Positions 14,128 through 22,809 of a stretch of 64,000 nucleotides of DNA are shown here, piece after piece. Made by a program: the position numbers and the translations under genes. The stretch is from NCBI RefSeq assembly GCF_022967985.1, contig NZ_JALJVC010000016.1, positions 26,440 to 90,439 of the forward strand, given 5' to 3'. The notes below the pieces were generated by a model. The model was given only the letters and a program-made list of their open reading frames with translations. It had not been told where the DNA came from and did no database searches. Within the stretch, counting starts at the first letter, position 1. Each line of letters begins with the position of its first letter. The DNA comes from Acinetobacter lwoffii (GTDB lineage: Bacteria > Pseudomonadota > Gammaproteobacteria > Pseudomonadales > Moraxellaceae).

Positions 14128-14477
14128 ATACCTATCCTCACTATGAATCCCTGAATTATAATCCCTTTTTTGCGAAATATGTGGCAGTTGTTGAGTTTCG
14201 GCACAGCAATTTTCCTTGAAATAGGAATTTTCACTGCTGTTTATTTGTACAAACAATAACTGACATATTTTGATATCAAGTGCAGATATTTTTTGAGCTT
14301 GTAAGGAAAAATATATTTTTCAGCGAATTATCAAACATATATTTCTACCAAGATTTGAATGACCGGTTATGTGATCCGCAAACTCACTAGAATCAAGGCT
14401 TCCAGCCTTAAAATAAACTCCAAAAAATTGGACATATACACTAAAATCGCTTTCTTTTGTTCTATTGATCTCCCTTT
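14128..14477. other. Divergent intergenic region between map and brnQ
   Basis: About 350 bases of AT-rich DNA hold the ribosome binding site of map and presumably the promoters of both genes. I see no convincing -35/-10 pair, riboswitch or ORF longer than a few codons. Confidence 0.4.
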
Positions 14478-15764
14478 ATGACAAGTCTGCGTACTCGGGA
14501 TATTGTCGCCCTAGGTTTTATGACCTTTGCACTGTTTATTGGTGCGGGCAACATTATCTTCCCACCGATTGTGGCTCAACAAGCCGGTGAACACGTATGG
14601 CTCGCTGCTTTAGGTTTCCTTATTACAGCAGTCGGCTTACCCGTGATTACCATTATTGCGTTGTCTCGCGTTGAAGGCTCCATTCAGGCACTAAGCTCGC
14701 CTCTGGGCAAAGCAGCCAGTATTTTGCTGACTGTAATCTGTTACTTAGCTGTTGGTCCTTTATTTGCGACGCCACGTACCGCAACCGTTTCTTATGAAAT
14801 CGGTTTTTCATCTTACTTTGGCAATGAATCTGGCAGTCTGCTCATTTACAGCATCATCTATTTTGCTGTGGTGACCATCGTGTCCTTATATCCAAACAAG
14901 ATTCTGGATACTGTCGGCTATTTCCTGTCGCCACTTAAAATTATTTCTTTGATAATTTTGGGTGTAGCAGCCGTGATGATTCCTGCCAGTAATCCGCCTA
15001 CAGCGATCGATAATTACGTTACCAGTCCAGTGACTGAAGGCATCGTGAATGGTTATTTAACCATGGATACTTTAGGCGCTTTAGTTTTCGGTATTGTGAT
15101 TGTCAAAGCCATTACTTCACGTGGCGTAACCGATAAAAAACTGATTACCAAATATGCGGTCAATGCCGGCATTATCTCTGGTATTGGTTTAACTCTGGTG
15201 TATTTAAGTCTGTTTAAACTTGGACTGGGTAGCCATGAGATTGCCCCCAATGCAGCCAATGGTGCCATTATCCTGCATGCATATGTACAACATGCTTTTG
15301 GCGATATGGGTGCTTACTTCCTGTCTGGCATGATTTTTATTGCCTGTATGGTGACTGCAATTGGTCTGACCTGTGCCTGCGCTGAGTATTTCTCCAGCTT
15401 GACCAAGATTCCGTACAAGATTTTTGTATTCATTCTAGTGGGCTTCTCACTGGTGATTTCAAATTTGGGTTTAACCAAACTGATTGCTGTTTCGGTTCCA
15501 GTCTTGAGCGCGATTTATCCACCTGCAATTAGCGTCATTATGCTGAGCTTCTGTGCAAGCTTCTTCAAGAAACCAGCTCATGTGATTGCACCAGCGACCT
15601 TGGTAGCCTTTATCTTTGGTATTTTTGACGGATTAAAAGTCGCTGGCTTTGAATTGCCTGCATTACTGCAAAACTTACCTCTATCAGAACAGAGTCTGGC
15701 CTGGTTTATCCCGTCCATGATTGTATTGCTGATTACAGCTGTGATTGACCGTATTAGAAACTAA
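14478..15764 (+). CDS. brnQ: Branched-chain amino acid transporter, LIVCS family
   Basis: BrnQ imports leucine, isoleucine and valine with sodium or protons. The 428-residue protein has about 12 predicted membrane helices. It opens with LRTRDIVALGFMTFALFIGAGNIIFPP, which carries the family signature F-x-G-A-G-N-x-I-F-P-P. A second conserved segment, GPLFATPRTATVSYE, sits at about residue 95. It is a single gene with no partner subunits, as expected. Confidence 0.95.
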   Translation: MTSLRTRDIVALGFMTFALFIGAGNIIFPPIVAQQAGEHVWLAALGFLITAVGLPVITIIALSRVEGSIQALSSPLGKAASILLTVICYLAVGPLFATPRTATVSYEIGFSSYFGNESGSLLIYSIIYFAVVTIVSLYPNKILDTVGYFLSPLKIISLIILGVAAVMIPASNPPTAIDNYVTSPVTEGIVNGYLTMDTLGALVFGIVIVKAITSRGVTDKKLITKYAVNAGIISGIGLTLVYLSLFKLGLGSHEIAPNAANGAIILHAYVQHAFGDMGAYFLSGMIFIACMVTAIGLTCACAEYFSSLTKIPYKIFVFILVGFSLVISNLGLTKLIAVSVPVLSAIYPPAISVIMLSFCASFFKKPAHVIAPATLVAFIFGIFDGLKVAGFELPALLQNLPLSEQSLAWFIPSMIVLLITAVIDRIRN

Positions 15765-16357
15765 AATTTCTAGGATGTCTGAAAAATCGTATTTTTACCC
15801 AAAATCCGGTTTGAGCGTGATCAATAATTGTCAGGTTTTATCCAAACGGACATTTATTGTTTCTTAATGATGACATCAAATCACCGCTGTAAATCTTGAT
15901 ACTAAGATTTTCTATAAAAAATCGTTTCTATAAATAAGATCGCACTTTAATTATTTTATTTTTTATATAAATATAAACAGAACTTTTGATTTTCTGATGT
16001 TAGATACTTATTGTTGCCAACTTAAACCAAGTTCCCTTCCGAGTCATACGCAGACTTACAAAGTATTGATTAACCCTACATATCTTTGGCGTAAAATTTG
16101 CATTTTCTATCTGGTCGCATTAATTAAATGATGACTACATCTTATTTCCAAAATTAACTGGAGGTGAAATCTGAAAATATAATTCTTGCCTAATCAAGTG
16201 ATTATGTGGTTATACGACTAAAGATGGCCATTTTGACTGTAAAAGCCTGCCACAGCAGTTGCAAAGGTTCAAATTAAACAGTACAACTATATATTCAATT
16301 CTGACTGATTAAATCTGCTTTAATCTTCAATAACATAAATAAATGGGAGGGATGGAG
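15765..16357. other. Long AT-rich intergenic region without recognised genes
   Basis: Nearly 600 bases separate brnQ from the next start. The longest open stretches are under 15 codons on either strand. I found no strong terminator or near-consensus promoter. The last 20 bases contain the GGGAGG ribosome binding site of the next gene. Confidence 0.4.
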
Positions 16358-16576
16358 ATGTTATCATTACATTTCAACAAGCAAGTCTTCATTGACGCTC
16401 TTAAAGCCAACAACACCAATCTGGTGACATTTATATGCACCACTTTTGCACTCATGCTGACTTTAACCGTCCATTGCTTAATTCAAGGTAATTTAAAACT
16501 TGAATACTTCGGCTATGCACTGATTGTCTCAGCTGCGTTTTTCCTATGGGCTGCCATAGACCAGAAATACCGATAA
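16358..16576 (+). CDS. Small two-helix membrane protein of unknown function
   Basis: Three in-frame ATGs lie at 16343, 16352 and 16358. The GGGAGG at 16345-16350 is correctly spaced (7 bases) only for the last, giving 72 residues. Two hydrophobic helices are visible, around FICTTFALMLTLTVHCLI and YALIVSAAFFLWAAI, with a short loop between them. I do not recognise the family. It has no close neighbours on its strand. Confidence 0.65.
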   Translation: MLSLHFNKQVFIDALKANNTNLVTFICTTFALMLTLTVHCLIQGNLKLEYFGYALIVSAAFFLWAAIDQKYR

Positions 16577-16689
16577 TCAAATTTTTAATTAGCCCAGATG
16601 GATGATTTGGCCAGTCATCCATCTGGTGAAAAAAGTGTTTTAACTTTCAAGAATTCCAGCATCCTTTCAGAATAACTATAAAAAGAACA

Positions 16690-17148
16690 TTAAAATAATC
16701 CGATAAATGCTCCATAGAGCAAGATCCCCGTCCCGCCCAATTCTGCGATAATTAAACCTAGCATGGCTAAAGTCATCAAACTTCCTGGCAAATGAAACTT
16801 ACCCAGCTGATGCGGTTGTTTAAACTGATTCGTCGTGTCTTGCAGAAAACCATGTAGCATATAAGCGGCAATCGAGAAGCTAAAAAACAGAATATTGACT
16901 AGTACGCAAATCAGATTCACCATACTCGGTAACACTGAACAATAGGCCAGCATTGCCAAAATTAAGGTCGCGGGCGCATAAAGTAGGCTGCTACGATGGG
17001 CAATATCGACATAATAATGTGCACGTGACTGAGGTGATTGACGGATCTGCCAATATTTCCAGACACCAGTAAACATCCCGATCCACAAGAAGATTCCACT
17101 AAAAATAATGCCGATTTTAACGGCCAGCTCAAGTTCCATTAGCTGCAT
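16690..17148 (-). CDS. Four-helix inner-membrane protein of unknown function
   Basis: This 152-residue protein has hydrophobic helices at about residues 9-30, 54-75, 77-100 and 120-145, and a basic loop after the first (WKYWQIRQSPQSRAH). The arrangement suggests a compact integral membrane protein. I do not recognise a family, and the flanking genes are unrelated. Confidence 0.7.
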   Translation of the reverse strand: MQLMELELAVKIGIIFSGIFLWIGMFTGVWKYWQIRQSPQSRAHYYVDIAHRSSLLYAPATLILAMLAYCSVLPSMVNLICVLVNILFFSFSIAAYMLHGFLQDTTNQFKQPHQLGKFHLPGSLMTLAMLGLIIAELGGTGILLYGAFIGLF

Positions 17149-17266
17149 AAGATCATTCCATGTTTATTATTTGACTGACTTTAAAGTCATGTTTTCCCCG
17201 AGCTACCCTGCTAAAAATCTATACAGTAAAAGCTTCATCAGGATTCTAAAAAATATAGTGTAACGT

Positions 17267-18130
17267 ATGTCTGAATTTGAAACATTGACTCTCCAGTGCC
17301 AAGATGGCTATCGCTTAAGTGCACGTTTTTATGCAGCTATTTCTGAAACTGACAAACTTCCAGTATTAGTCTGTCCGGCAACTGGCATTACTAAACAGTT
17401 TTATCATCAGTTTTGTGTGTGGTTACAAGCTCAAGGCTATGCCGTTATGGTCTTTGATTTCCGGGGGATTGGTGATTCACTACATGGCCCGTTGAAAAAT
17501 TCAAAAGCCAGTATTGTGCAATGGGGTCAACTGGATATACCGGCCGCGATTGATGCTTTATTAACGCGTACCAATGCAAGAAAAGTGATACTACTTGGAC
17601 ATAGTGCCGGTGGTCAGCTTTTAGGTATTGTGCCAAATTACGATAAAGTCGCAAAAGTGGTGGCCGTCTCTGGCTCTACTGGACATGTGAAAGGACTCAA
17701 AGGTAAAACCAAGTTACTTGCGCCAGTGATGTTTAATGTTATTTTCCCACTGGCACGCATCACTAAAGGCTATGGCCCGACTCAAGCGATTGGTATGGGT
17801 GAAAACCTGCCTAAAGATGTGGCACGAGAATGGGCACTGTTTTGCAGTAAACCGGGCTATGTGATGAATGCGGTCGGTAAACTTGTATCACCTAAAGCAG
17901 ATTTTCATACTCAAATCACCTGCCCGATTACCTCGATTTGGTCATCGGATGATGAAATTGCCACGGAAGCCAACGTGAAAGATTTACTGCGTTTATATCC
18001 GAACGCAAAAACTCAAATAATTGAACTTAAACCTAAAAGTTATGCCTATAAGGCCATTGGTCATATGCTGATGTTTAAGAAATCGCATCAGAATTTATGG
18101 CCGGTGATTGAGCAACAATTGGCTGTTTAA
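17267..18130 (+). CDS. Alpha/beta hydrolase of the serine aminopeptidase S33-like type
   Basis: The 287-residue enzyme has the oxyanion strand VLVCPATGIT, FDFRGIGDS, a canonical nucleophile elbow GHSAGG with Ser at about residue 113, the acid in WSSDDEIAT and the catalytic His in AIGHMLMFKK. The family includes lipases and lysophospholipases, but the substrate is not evident. It is the last host gene before the prophage; its probable terminator overlaps the attachment core, so integration leaves the gene intact. Confidence 0.85.
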   Translation: MSEFETLTLQCQDGYRLSARFYAAISETDKLPVLVCPATGITKQFYHQFCVWLQAQGYAVMVFDFRGIGDSLHGPLKNSKASIVQWGQLDIPAAIDALLTRTNARKVILLGHSAGGQLLGIVPNYDKVAKVVAVSGSTGHVKGLKGKTKLLAPVMFNVIFPLARITKGYGPTQAIGMGENLPKDVAREWALFCSKPGYVMNAVGKLVSPKADFHTQITCPITSIWSSDDEIATEANVKDLLRLYPNAKTQIIELKPKSYAYKAIGHMLMFKKSHQNLWPVIEQQLAV

Positions 18131-18225
18131 ATCAGATTTAGATGGTTATTTGCAGGCTGCTGTGTTCTAATACGCTTAGTTTGAGATGAGCCTCTTACAG
18201 TATATGGGCTTGACCTATATACGAC

Positions 18226-18254
18226 TAGCCCCTAACCATGGGGCTTTTTATTGC
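18226..18254 (+). repeat. Prophage attachment site attL overlapping a host terminator
   Basis: The 22-bp core at 18233-18254 (starting TAACCATGGGG) recurs exactly at 62445-62466. On this side the core completes an intrinsic terminator: AGCCCC and GGGGCT flank a short loop, followed by TTTTTATT. The likely host transcript is the hydrolase gene or a small RNA. A further hairpin, GTATAT...ATATAC at 18200-18222, lies just upstream. Confidence 0.9.
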
Positions 18255-18277
18255 CTGAAAACAAATACTTATAAATA

Positions 18278-18299
18278 ACTGGCGAAAAACTGGCGTAAT
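18278..18299 (+). repeat. Left pair of integrase arm-type sites
   Basis: Two direct 11-bp units, ACTGGCGAAAA and ACTGGCGTAAT, lie back to back, 24 bp inside the left core. The same TGGCGTAA unit, again paired at 11-bp spacing, lies at the right end just upstream of int. This is the usual layout of arm-binding sites for the N-terminal domain of tyrosine integrases. Confidence 0.7.
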
Positions 18300-18380
18300 C
18301 CTAAAGTTATCCACAGCTAACAACTTCTTGTTTATGCTTATTATATCACTCATCTTGAAATAAAAAGAATGGATGGAAAA

Positions 18381-18506
18381 ATGAAAACATGGACCTACTT
18401 TTACATAGAGCACACGATTAAGAATGGAGAGGTTTTTAGGAAGGAATCTGGGTGGGGTTTAAATTTAAAGAGTAATTATGTGGTTTTGAGTGGGGTGTGG
18501 AGTTGA
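18381..18506 (+). CDS. 41-residue small protein coupled to the next membrane gene
   Basis: An ATG preceded by GGATGGAAA opens a 41-residue frame that begins MKTWTYFYIEHTIKNGE. Its last codons contain the ribosome binding site and start of the following gene, so translation of the two is probably coupled. The product is aromatic-rich and has no signal peptide or helix pair. I do not recognise it. It is the first gene inside attL. Confidence 0.55.
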   Translation: MKTWTYFYIEHTIKNGEVFRKESGWGLNLKSNYVVLSGVWS

Positions 18507-19144
18507 AAAAAATCAATCCATTGGCTTTAAGTGTTGTCGGCGGGGTGTCTATATTCGCAGCAACCTATATTTTATTTTGGGTTTTATTTTTATGTTTCGA
18601 TTCACCTAATGCAGCTAGGGAGGCTATTAATGTTTTAGGTAGTTATTTTGGAGGGGTTGCGACCCTTTGGGCTGCTTTTATTGCTGCTTATTTATTTAAT
18701 GATTGGAGAATCAGTCACAATAAAAACATGGATGCACAACTTTGCATGAAAGTTATAAATTCAATTTACGATTGCGATTTAACTCTTCTTAGAATTAACA
18801 GTTTTTTTGTAGATTATTTAAGTTCACCTAACAAGGTTTTTTATGCGCAGGAGTTCGATATCAACTTGGATAAGCTTAGAGGTGTTATAGATATTATGGC
18901 TTCATCCTTATCTATATTAGGCCACATAATACCAAAAAATGAATATAACCAAAAAATTTTACCAAACTTAGAAAAAGTTATTGATGATCTAGAGGAATAT
19001 TATGGGGTTGTAGATAACACGTTTAGGGATCTTCATGCCCCTATGCCTGATGATTTCATTAAAAAGTATAATGAGGTGTGTGAAAATAGCAGGATGAAAT
19101 ATAGATCTGTAATTGAAGAGCTACGCCAGTATTATAGAGCTTAG
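18497..19144 (+). CDS. Membrane protein with a cytoplasmic helical domain, unknown function
   Basis: A GTG start at 18497 (TTG at 18503 is an alternative) gives 215 residues. Two hydrophobic helices at about residues 10-35 and 48-68 are followed by a soluble, largely helical domain of about 140 residues rich in Leu, Asp and Tyr. Placed at the extreme prophage end, outside the lytic operons, it is probably expressed in the lysogen. Membrane proteins at such positions often act in superinfection exclusion, but that is inference. Confidence 0.65.
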   Translation: MELKKINPLALSVVGGVSIFAATYILFWVLFLCFDSPNAAREAINVLGSYFGGVATLWAAFIAAYLFNDWRISHNKNMDAQLCMKVINSIYDCDLTLLRINSFFVDYLSSPNKVFYAQEFDINLDKLRGVIDIMASSLSILGHIIPKNEYNQKILPNLEKVIDDLEEYYGVVDNTFRDLHAPMPDDFIKKYNEVCENSRMKYRSVIEELRQYYRA

Positions 19145-19266
19145 ACTACCCTCACACATATCCCCACATTCACATTCGTCGTAATTGAATGGGCTGTGCA
19201 GCTCTGCCTAAGAGTCTTTACCAAGTCAATTAGTACTGTAACCGTTCATCCGAAATATCATAATTT

Positions 19267-19285
19267 TGCGTCACTCTATGACGCA
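19267..19285. promoter_or_regulatory. Palindrome upstream of umuD
   Basis: TGCGTCA-CTCTA-TGACGCA is a perfect 7-bp inverted repeat about 95 bases before the umuD start. It lacks a T-run, so it looks more like an operator than a terminator. Confidence 0.4.
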
Positions 19286-19379
19286 TCTTTGAATTTAAAA
19301 GATTTATTTTATTTGTTTGATTTTTATTGAATCTTTACAATCTTGATTATTGTTACAAAAATCAAGGAGTCGTAAAGTT

Positions 19380-19937
19380 ATGAACAGTACTCATGGGGGC
19401 TTTCGTGCTGGAGCCGGTCGAAAAAAGTCTGAAGAGACTAAAGTTATTCGAGTGCCTGAATCTAAAATTCTTGATATTAAAGAATACCTAGAATCTCTTA
19501 AAAAAGAAAATGAAATTAGTGATATCCGTCAGTTTGATCCTGTCACAAAAATAGAAATACCCTTGGCAACCGAACGCGTTCAAGCTGGATTCCCCTCGCC
19601 CGCTCAAGATTATATTGATAAAAAAATCGATCTGAATGAGTACCTCATTAATAATGCGAATGCTACTTTTATTGTTCGTGCGGATTCTCTTTCTATGCTA
19701 AATGCAGGAATTGATATTAATGACGCCTTGGTTGTAGATCGCAGTATTCAGGCTAGGCATAGAGATATTGTGATTGCCAGTATCGATAATGAATTGACAG
19801 TGAAACGGCTAATTATTGATGCGAAAGGTTGCTGGTTGAAAGCTGAGAATGAGGGTTATCCAGATATTCATCCCCAAGAAGGTCAGCAATTTGAAATCTG
19901 GGGTGTAGTCACAAATGTAATCAAGAAATTCAGATGA
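19380..19937 (+). CDS. umuD: UmuD-like self-cleaving SOS protein with an N-terminal extension
   Basis: The ATG at 19380 follows AGGAG by 11 bases and gives 185 residues; the frame start at 19350 lacks a site. Residues 66-185 are a UmuD/LexA S24 peptidase: cleavage site A69-G70 in [14 protein letters not shown], Ser105 in LSML and Lys142 in LTVKRL. About 60 extra N-terminal residues carry [11 protein letters not shown] and KVIRVPESK. The extension is absent from E. coli UmuD but resembles that of UmuDAb, the Acinetobacter SOS regulator. It overlaps umuC by four bases. It may be a polymerase subunit, a repressor, or both. Confidence 0.9.
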   Translation: MNSTHGGFRAGAGRKKSEETKVIRVPESKILDIKEYLESLKKENEISDIRQFDPVTKIEIPLATERVQAGFPSPAQDYIDKKIDLNEYLINNANATFIVRADSLSMLNAGIDINDALVVDRSIQARHRDIVIASIDNELTVKRLIIDAKGCWLKAENEGYPDIHPQEGQQFEIWGVVTNVIKKFR

Positions 19938-21229
19938 GCTATAACAATGAAATATACGCGCTCATTGATGTAAATAATTGCTATGTAAGCTGTGAGCGCC
20001 TATTTAATCCTAAACTTAAAGATGTGCCGGTCATTGTTCTTTCAAATAACGACGGCTGTGCAGTTGCACGTTCCCAAGAAGCAAAAGATCTTGGTATTAA
20101 GATGGGTGTTCCCCTATTCCAGATTAGGGATATTGTCGAAAAACATAATGTACAGGTACTTTCGAGTAACTATGCTTTGTATGCTGAAATGTCTCAACGT
20201 TTCCATTCAATTCTGGCTGATTACGTGGCGCCAGGTGAACAGGAAGTTTATTCGATTGATGAGTGCTTTTTAAAGCTTACTGCCTATTCTGAAAATTATG
20301 ACCTGGTTGAATATGCGCAAAATATGCGACAGCGGATCTTGCAGTGGATCGGATTACCGGTTTGTGTTGGTATTGGTCGATCAAAAACCGAAGCAAAGCT
20401 TGCCAATCATATGGCTAAAAAGGCTAAACGCTTTAATGGGGTTTGTGATCTGGTTTCTATGGATCCGAAGCACCGAGATTATTTTTCGAGTTTGATTGAT
20501 GTTTCCGAAGTCTGGGGAGTTGGTCGTCAGCATAGTAAAAAACTAAAAGGCTTAGGTATTAATACTGTTCTTGATTTAGCCACTTCTAATCCACATCAAA
20601 TGGGAAAACTGTTTTCAGTGGTCGTGCAGAGGACTGTCATGGAACTGCAAGGGATTTCATGTATCGAACTTGAGCAGGCTGCGCCAACCAAGAAGCAAAT
20701 CATTTCATCACGCTCATTTGGCGCACGGGTAACCGATATTGAATCATTATCTGAGGCAATGAGTGATTACCTGCATAACGCTGTTAAGCGGTTAAGAGAA
20801 GATGAATCTCTTTGTGGTTGTGTGATTGCTTTTGCCCAATCCAATCCTTTTGATAAGAACAGGCCTTTCTATAACAAGTCGATCAATATCGGATTTGCTG
20901 AGCCGACTGACTGTGCTGCTGTTATGAACCGGGCTGTAATGAAGCGAATGAATGAGCTGTTTCAAGAAGGAATCGAGTTTAAGAAATGTGGTGTGATATT
21001 GACCGCAATCGAGCCAAAATCGACATACATATATGACCTTCTATCTGATAGTACTCAAATAGAGAAAAATGAGAAACTTCAATCTGCCCTTGAGCAGGTT
21101 AAGGTGAGATTTGGAGATAAGAAAATAGCAATTGGCCCATGCAAAATGCATGGTCGCGCATGGGCAATGGCCAGACAAAACCTGACTCAGAACTATTTTA
21201 GTTGGGAAGGGATTCTGAGGATTAATTAA
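19934..21229 (+). CDS. umuC: UmuC-like DNA polymerase V catalytic subunit
   Basis: The 431-residue Y-family polymerase has the first catalytic Asp in ALIDVNNCY (residue 12), the steric region [13 protein letters not shown], the catalytic pair in [10 protein letters not shown] (Asp109, Glu110), a helix-hairpin-helix region near [17 protein letters not shown], and the UmuC C-terminal domain. Length matches E. coli UmuC (422). Its ATGA overlap with umuD indicates coupled translation. It performs error-prone lesion bypass with cleaved UmuD and RecA. A bidirectional terminator follows. Confidence 0.95.
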   Translation: MSYNNEIYALIDVNNCYVSCERLFNPKLKDVPVIVLSNNDGCAVARSQEAKDLGIKMGVPLFQIRDIVEKHNVQVLSSNYALYAEMSQRFHSILADYVAPGEQEVYSIDECFLKLTAYSENYDLVEYAQNMRQRILQWIGLPVCVGIGRSKTEAKLANHMAKKAKRFNGVCDLVSMDPKHRDYFSSLIDVSEVWGVGRQHSKKLKGLGINTVLDLATSNPHQMGKLFSVVVQRTVMELQGISCIELEQAAPTKKQIISSRSFGARVTDIESLSEAMSDYLHNAVKRLREDESLCGCVIAFAQSNPFDKNRPFYNKSINIGFAEPTDCAAVMNRAVMKRMNELFQEGIEFKKCGVILTAIEPKSTYIYDLLSDSTQIEKNEKLQSALEQVKVRFGDKKIAIGPCKMHGRAWAMARQNLTQNYFSWEGILRIN

Positions 21230-21254
21230 TAACCAGTCACTTATTTTAATGATA

Positions 21255-21282
21255 AACAAAGCCCTCATGTGAGGGCATTTAT
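21255..21282. terminator. Bidirectional terminator between umuC and the lysis genes
   Basis: GCCCTCA and TGAGGGC form a 7-bp stem with a two-base loop. T-rich sequence follows on both strands, serving convergent umuC and endolysin transcripts. Confidence 0.75.
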
Positions 21283-21290
21283 CTATTTTA

Positions 21291-21878
21291 TTAAACAAGT
21301 GCTCTTAATTTCATTAAGTGCGCTTTACGATCTGTAAGGCCATTGGTGCCACCATTGATCCGGCGCGTGATGGTCAGCACATCATCTTTATCAGCCAAGG
21401 CATTCAAGCCATTATCAGACCAAAACTTACAAGCAACCATAAGGCCGATACTTGGGATTGCCACAATTTCAGAATTGTTTTCAAAGTCGATGCCGAGCTG
21501 CTGCCCATACTTGCGATAGTTGGTACGGCCGGTCAATTGAATTGGTCCACGGCCTTTATATCGCTTGCCATCCCCTGGCTGTGTGTTGCCTAAATCCTTT
21601 CGCCCCTCATACGCTGCACCTGACGCGATTTCTTCCATATAGCGGAAGTTGCCGGACTCATGTGCCAGCTGTGCAAGAAAGTGAATAAAGCGAAGTGAGT
21701 TGTCCAGGATGCCATAGGTCCGCATGTGAACATTGGCAGCCAGACCAAGTTCTTCAGCACGCGCTTGACTGGCACCTAGTTTTTTAAATACTGCAGTCAA
21801 TGTGCCACGGCCAATGATGCCGTCATCATGCACACCTACTGCTCTTTGGAGTTTTTTAATTTGAGTGGTGTTCATCAT
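21291..21878 (-). CDS. Phage endolysin, glycoside hydrolase family 19
   Basis: From the ATG at 21878 (or 21875) the protein is 195 residues. Residues 1-50 resemble a small peptidoglycan-binding helix bundle (QIKKLQRAVGVHDDGIIGRGTLTAV). The rest is a GH19 muramidase/chitinase-type domain with catalytic Glu74 in LAHESGNF, Glu83, and the signature YKGRGPIQLTGRTNY (107-121). It degrades cell-wall glycan at lysis. It has no signal peptide and depends on a holin, and it overlaps the upstream small membrane gene by 23 bases. Confidence 0.92.
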   Translation of the reverse strand: MMNTTQIKKLQRAVGVHDDGIIGRGTLTAVFKKLGASQARAEELGLAANVHMRTYGILDNSLRFIHFLAQLAHESGNFRYMEEIASGAAYEGRKDLGNTQPGDGKRYKGRGPIQLTGRTNYRKYGQQLGIDFENNSEIVAIPSIGLMVACKFWSDNGLNALADKDDVLTITRRINGGTNGLTDRKAHLMKLRALV

Positions 21879-22158
21879 CTTTATCCGTATTAAAAAATTT
21901 AGGACGTGCACCCTCCTTCCCCCAGATATAAAGCTGTCGGGTGAAAAGCACAAATACAATACTTACCGTGGTGTAAAAAAGAGTTCCGGCTGGACTAGGT
22001 GAATAGTCATCTTTTACAAAGAGCGCCACCCCAAAAATAATTGACAGCATCAAAAGAAAATCGATGTGCTTTGGTAGTTTAATTTTTGGATGGAACACCA
22101 TGATTGCAAACGAAACTATAAATAACACCAAAGCTGTTTTACTTATGATTAGCAGCAT
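21856..22158 (-). CDS. Small membrane protein of the lysis cassette, probable holin or antiholin
   Basis: The ATG at 22158 is correctly spaced behind AGGAG; the upstream GTG is not. The 100-residue product has three hydrophobic helices (about 3-21, 34-50, 60-78) and a charged C-terminal tail rich in Lys and Asp, a typical class I holin plan. It lies between another small membrane gene and the endolysin, overlapping both. Position and topology support the call; no sequence family was recognised. Confidence 0.7.
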   Translation of the reverse strand: MLLIISKTALVLFIVSFAIMVFHPKIKLPKHIDFLLMLSIIFGVALFVKDDYSPSPAGTLFYTTVSIVFVLFTRQLYIWGKEGARPKFFNTDKDDEHHSN

Positions 22159-22465
22159 CTTCACTCTCCTTTTTGACTAAACCAAGAACTCTTGATCGAG
22201 CCAAACTCAGCAATGCTTCAGCTGTACTTTTACCAGCAGCGCCCAGAATGAAACCAAATAGCTCTGGGTAGTTACCGCTAGCAAGAAATAAACTTGCCGG
22301 TTTAGCAAAGACCACACATAAAATGAAGCCGGCAAAGAATCCTATCCAGCGATCCCGAGTAGGCTCCTTACTTAATAGAAAGCCAAAAGTTGCCCCCAGC
22401 ACACCTGTAAAAAGGATGTGTGAATGGTTCTTTATGCTTTCCAATACTTGACTAAGAAAGTCCAT
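22139..22465 (-). CDS. Small membrane protein of the lysis cassette, holin-like
   Basis: AAGGGG is six bases from the ATG at 22465, which I prefer to the ATG at 22471. The 108-residue protein has two or three hydrophobic segments (ILFTGVLGATFGFLL, WIGFFAGFILCVVFA, and a weaker one near LFGFILGAA) and a Lys/Glu tail. Together with the next gene it probably forms a holin/antiholin pair. It is the first gene of the lysis cassette. Confidence 0.65.
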   Translation of the reverse strand: MDFLSQVLESIKNHSHILFTGVLGATFGFLLSKEPTRDRWIGFFAGFILCVVFAKPASLFLASGNYPELFGFILGAAGKSTAEALLSLARSRVLGLVKKESEDAANHK

Positions 22466-22505
22466 ATACATCCCCTTTAGTCATACATACCCCTATTTTT
22501 TGGCA

Positions 22506-22530
22506 ATAAAAAAGCACCCGGTTGGGTGCG
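22506..22530 (-). terminator. Terminator between tail and lysis genes
   Basis: GCACCC and GGGTGC form a stem; on the minus strand TTTTTT follows. It separates the tail operon from the lysis cassette. Confidence 0.75.
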
Positions 22531-22545
22531 ATTGGTATTTTTTAC

Positions 22546-22809
22546 TTAAACTTCAATTTCTGAATGCTGACCAGTTGGTGCTGGCCTTAAAATCACCTGA
22601 TTTGAGATAAATACTCTGGCACCCAGGTTATAAGCTGTGCCTGATGTGCAAAGCACTGGACCAGATCCACCATCGATCTGCACCCGATACTCTGGATGCT
22701 TCACTGATGTGATGGTGCCGATGTACTCAGCATGGGTCGGATTAAGCAGCTTGCGCAGTTCAAATAAAGGATTAGTCACGGCTGATACGCTCCACGGTAA
22801 TGGTTTCAT
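22546..22809 (-). CDS. Small phage protein at the end of the tail module
   Basis: The 87-residue protein begins inside the 3' end of the tail-tip gene (38-base overlap) behind AAGGTG. It has a beta-rich middle (YIGTITSVKHPEYRVQIDGG) resembling a small OB- or tail-associated barrel. I do not recognise the family. Its position suggests a tail-tip accessory protein. Confidence 0.6.
   Translation of the reverse strand: MKPLPWSVSAVTNPLFELRKLLNPTHAEYIGTITSVKHPEYRVQIDGGSGPVLCTSGTAYNLGARVFISNQVILRPAPTGQHSEIEV

Noticed and set aside
18225..18254. tRNA or tmRNA 3' end at attL, suggested by ACCA in the core
   Set aside because: No T-arm, anticodon arm or acceptor stem precedes it; the ACCA lies in the loop of a terminator.
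18307..18315. Perfect DnaA box TTATCCACA near attL
   Set aside because: A single box without companions or AT-rich unwinding region; the origin candidate at 53581-53708 is far stronger.
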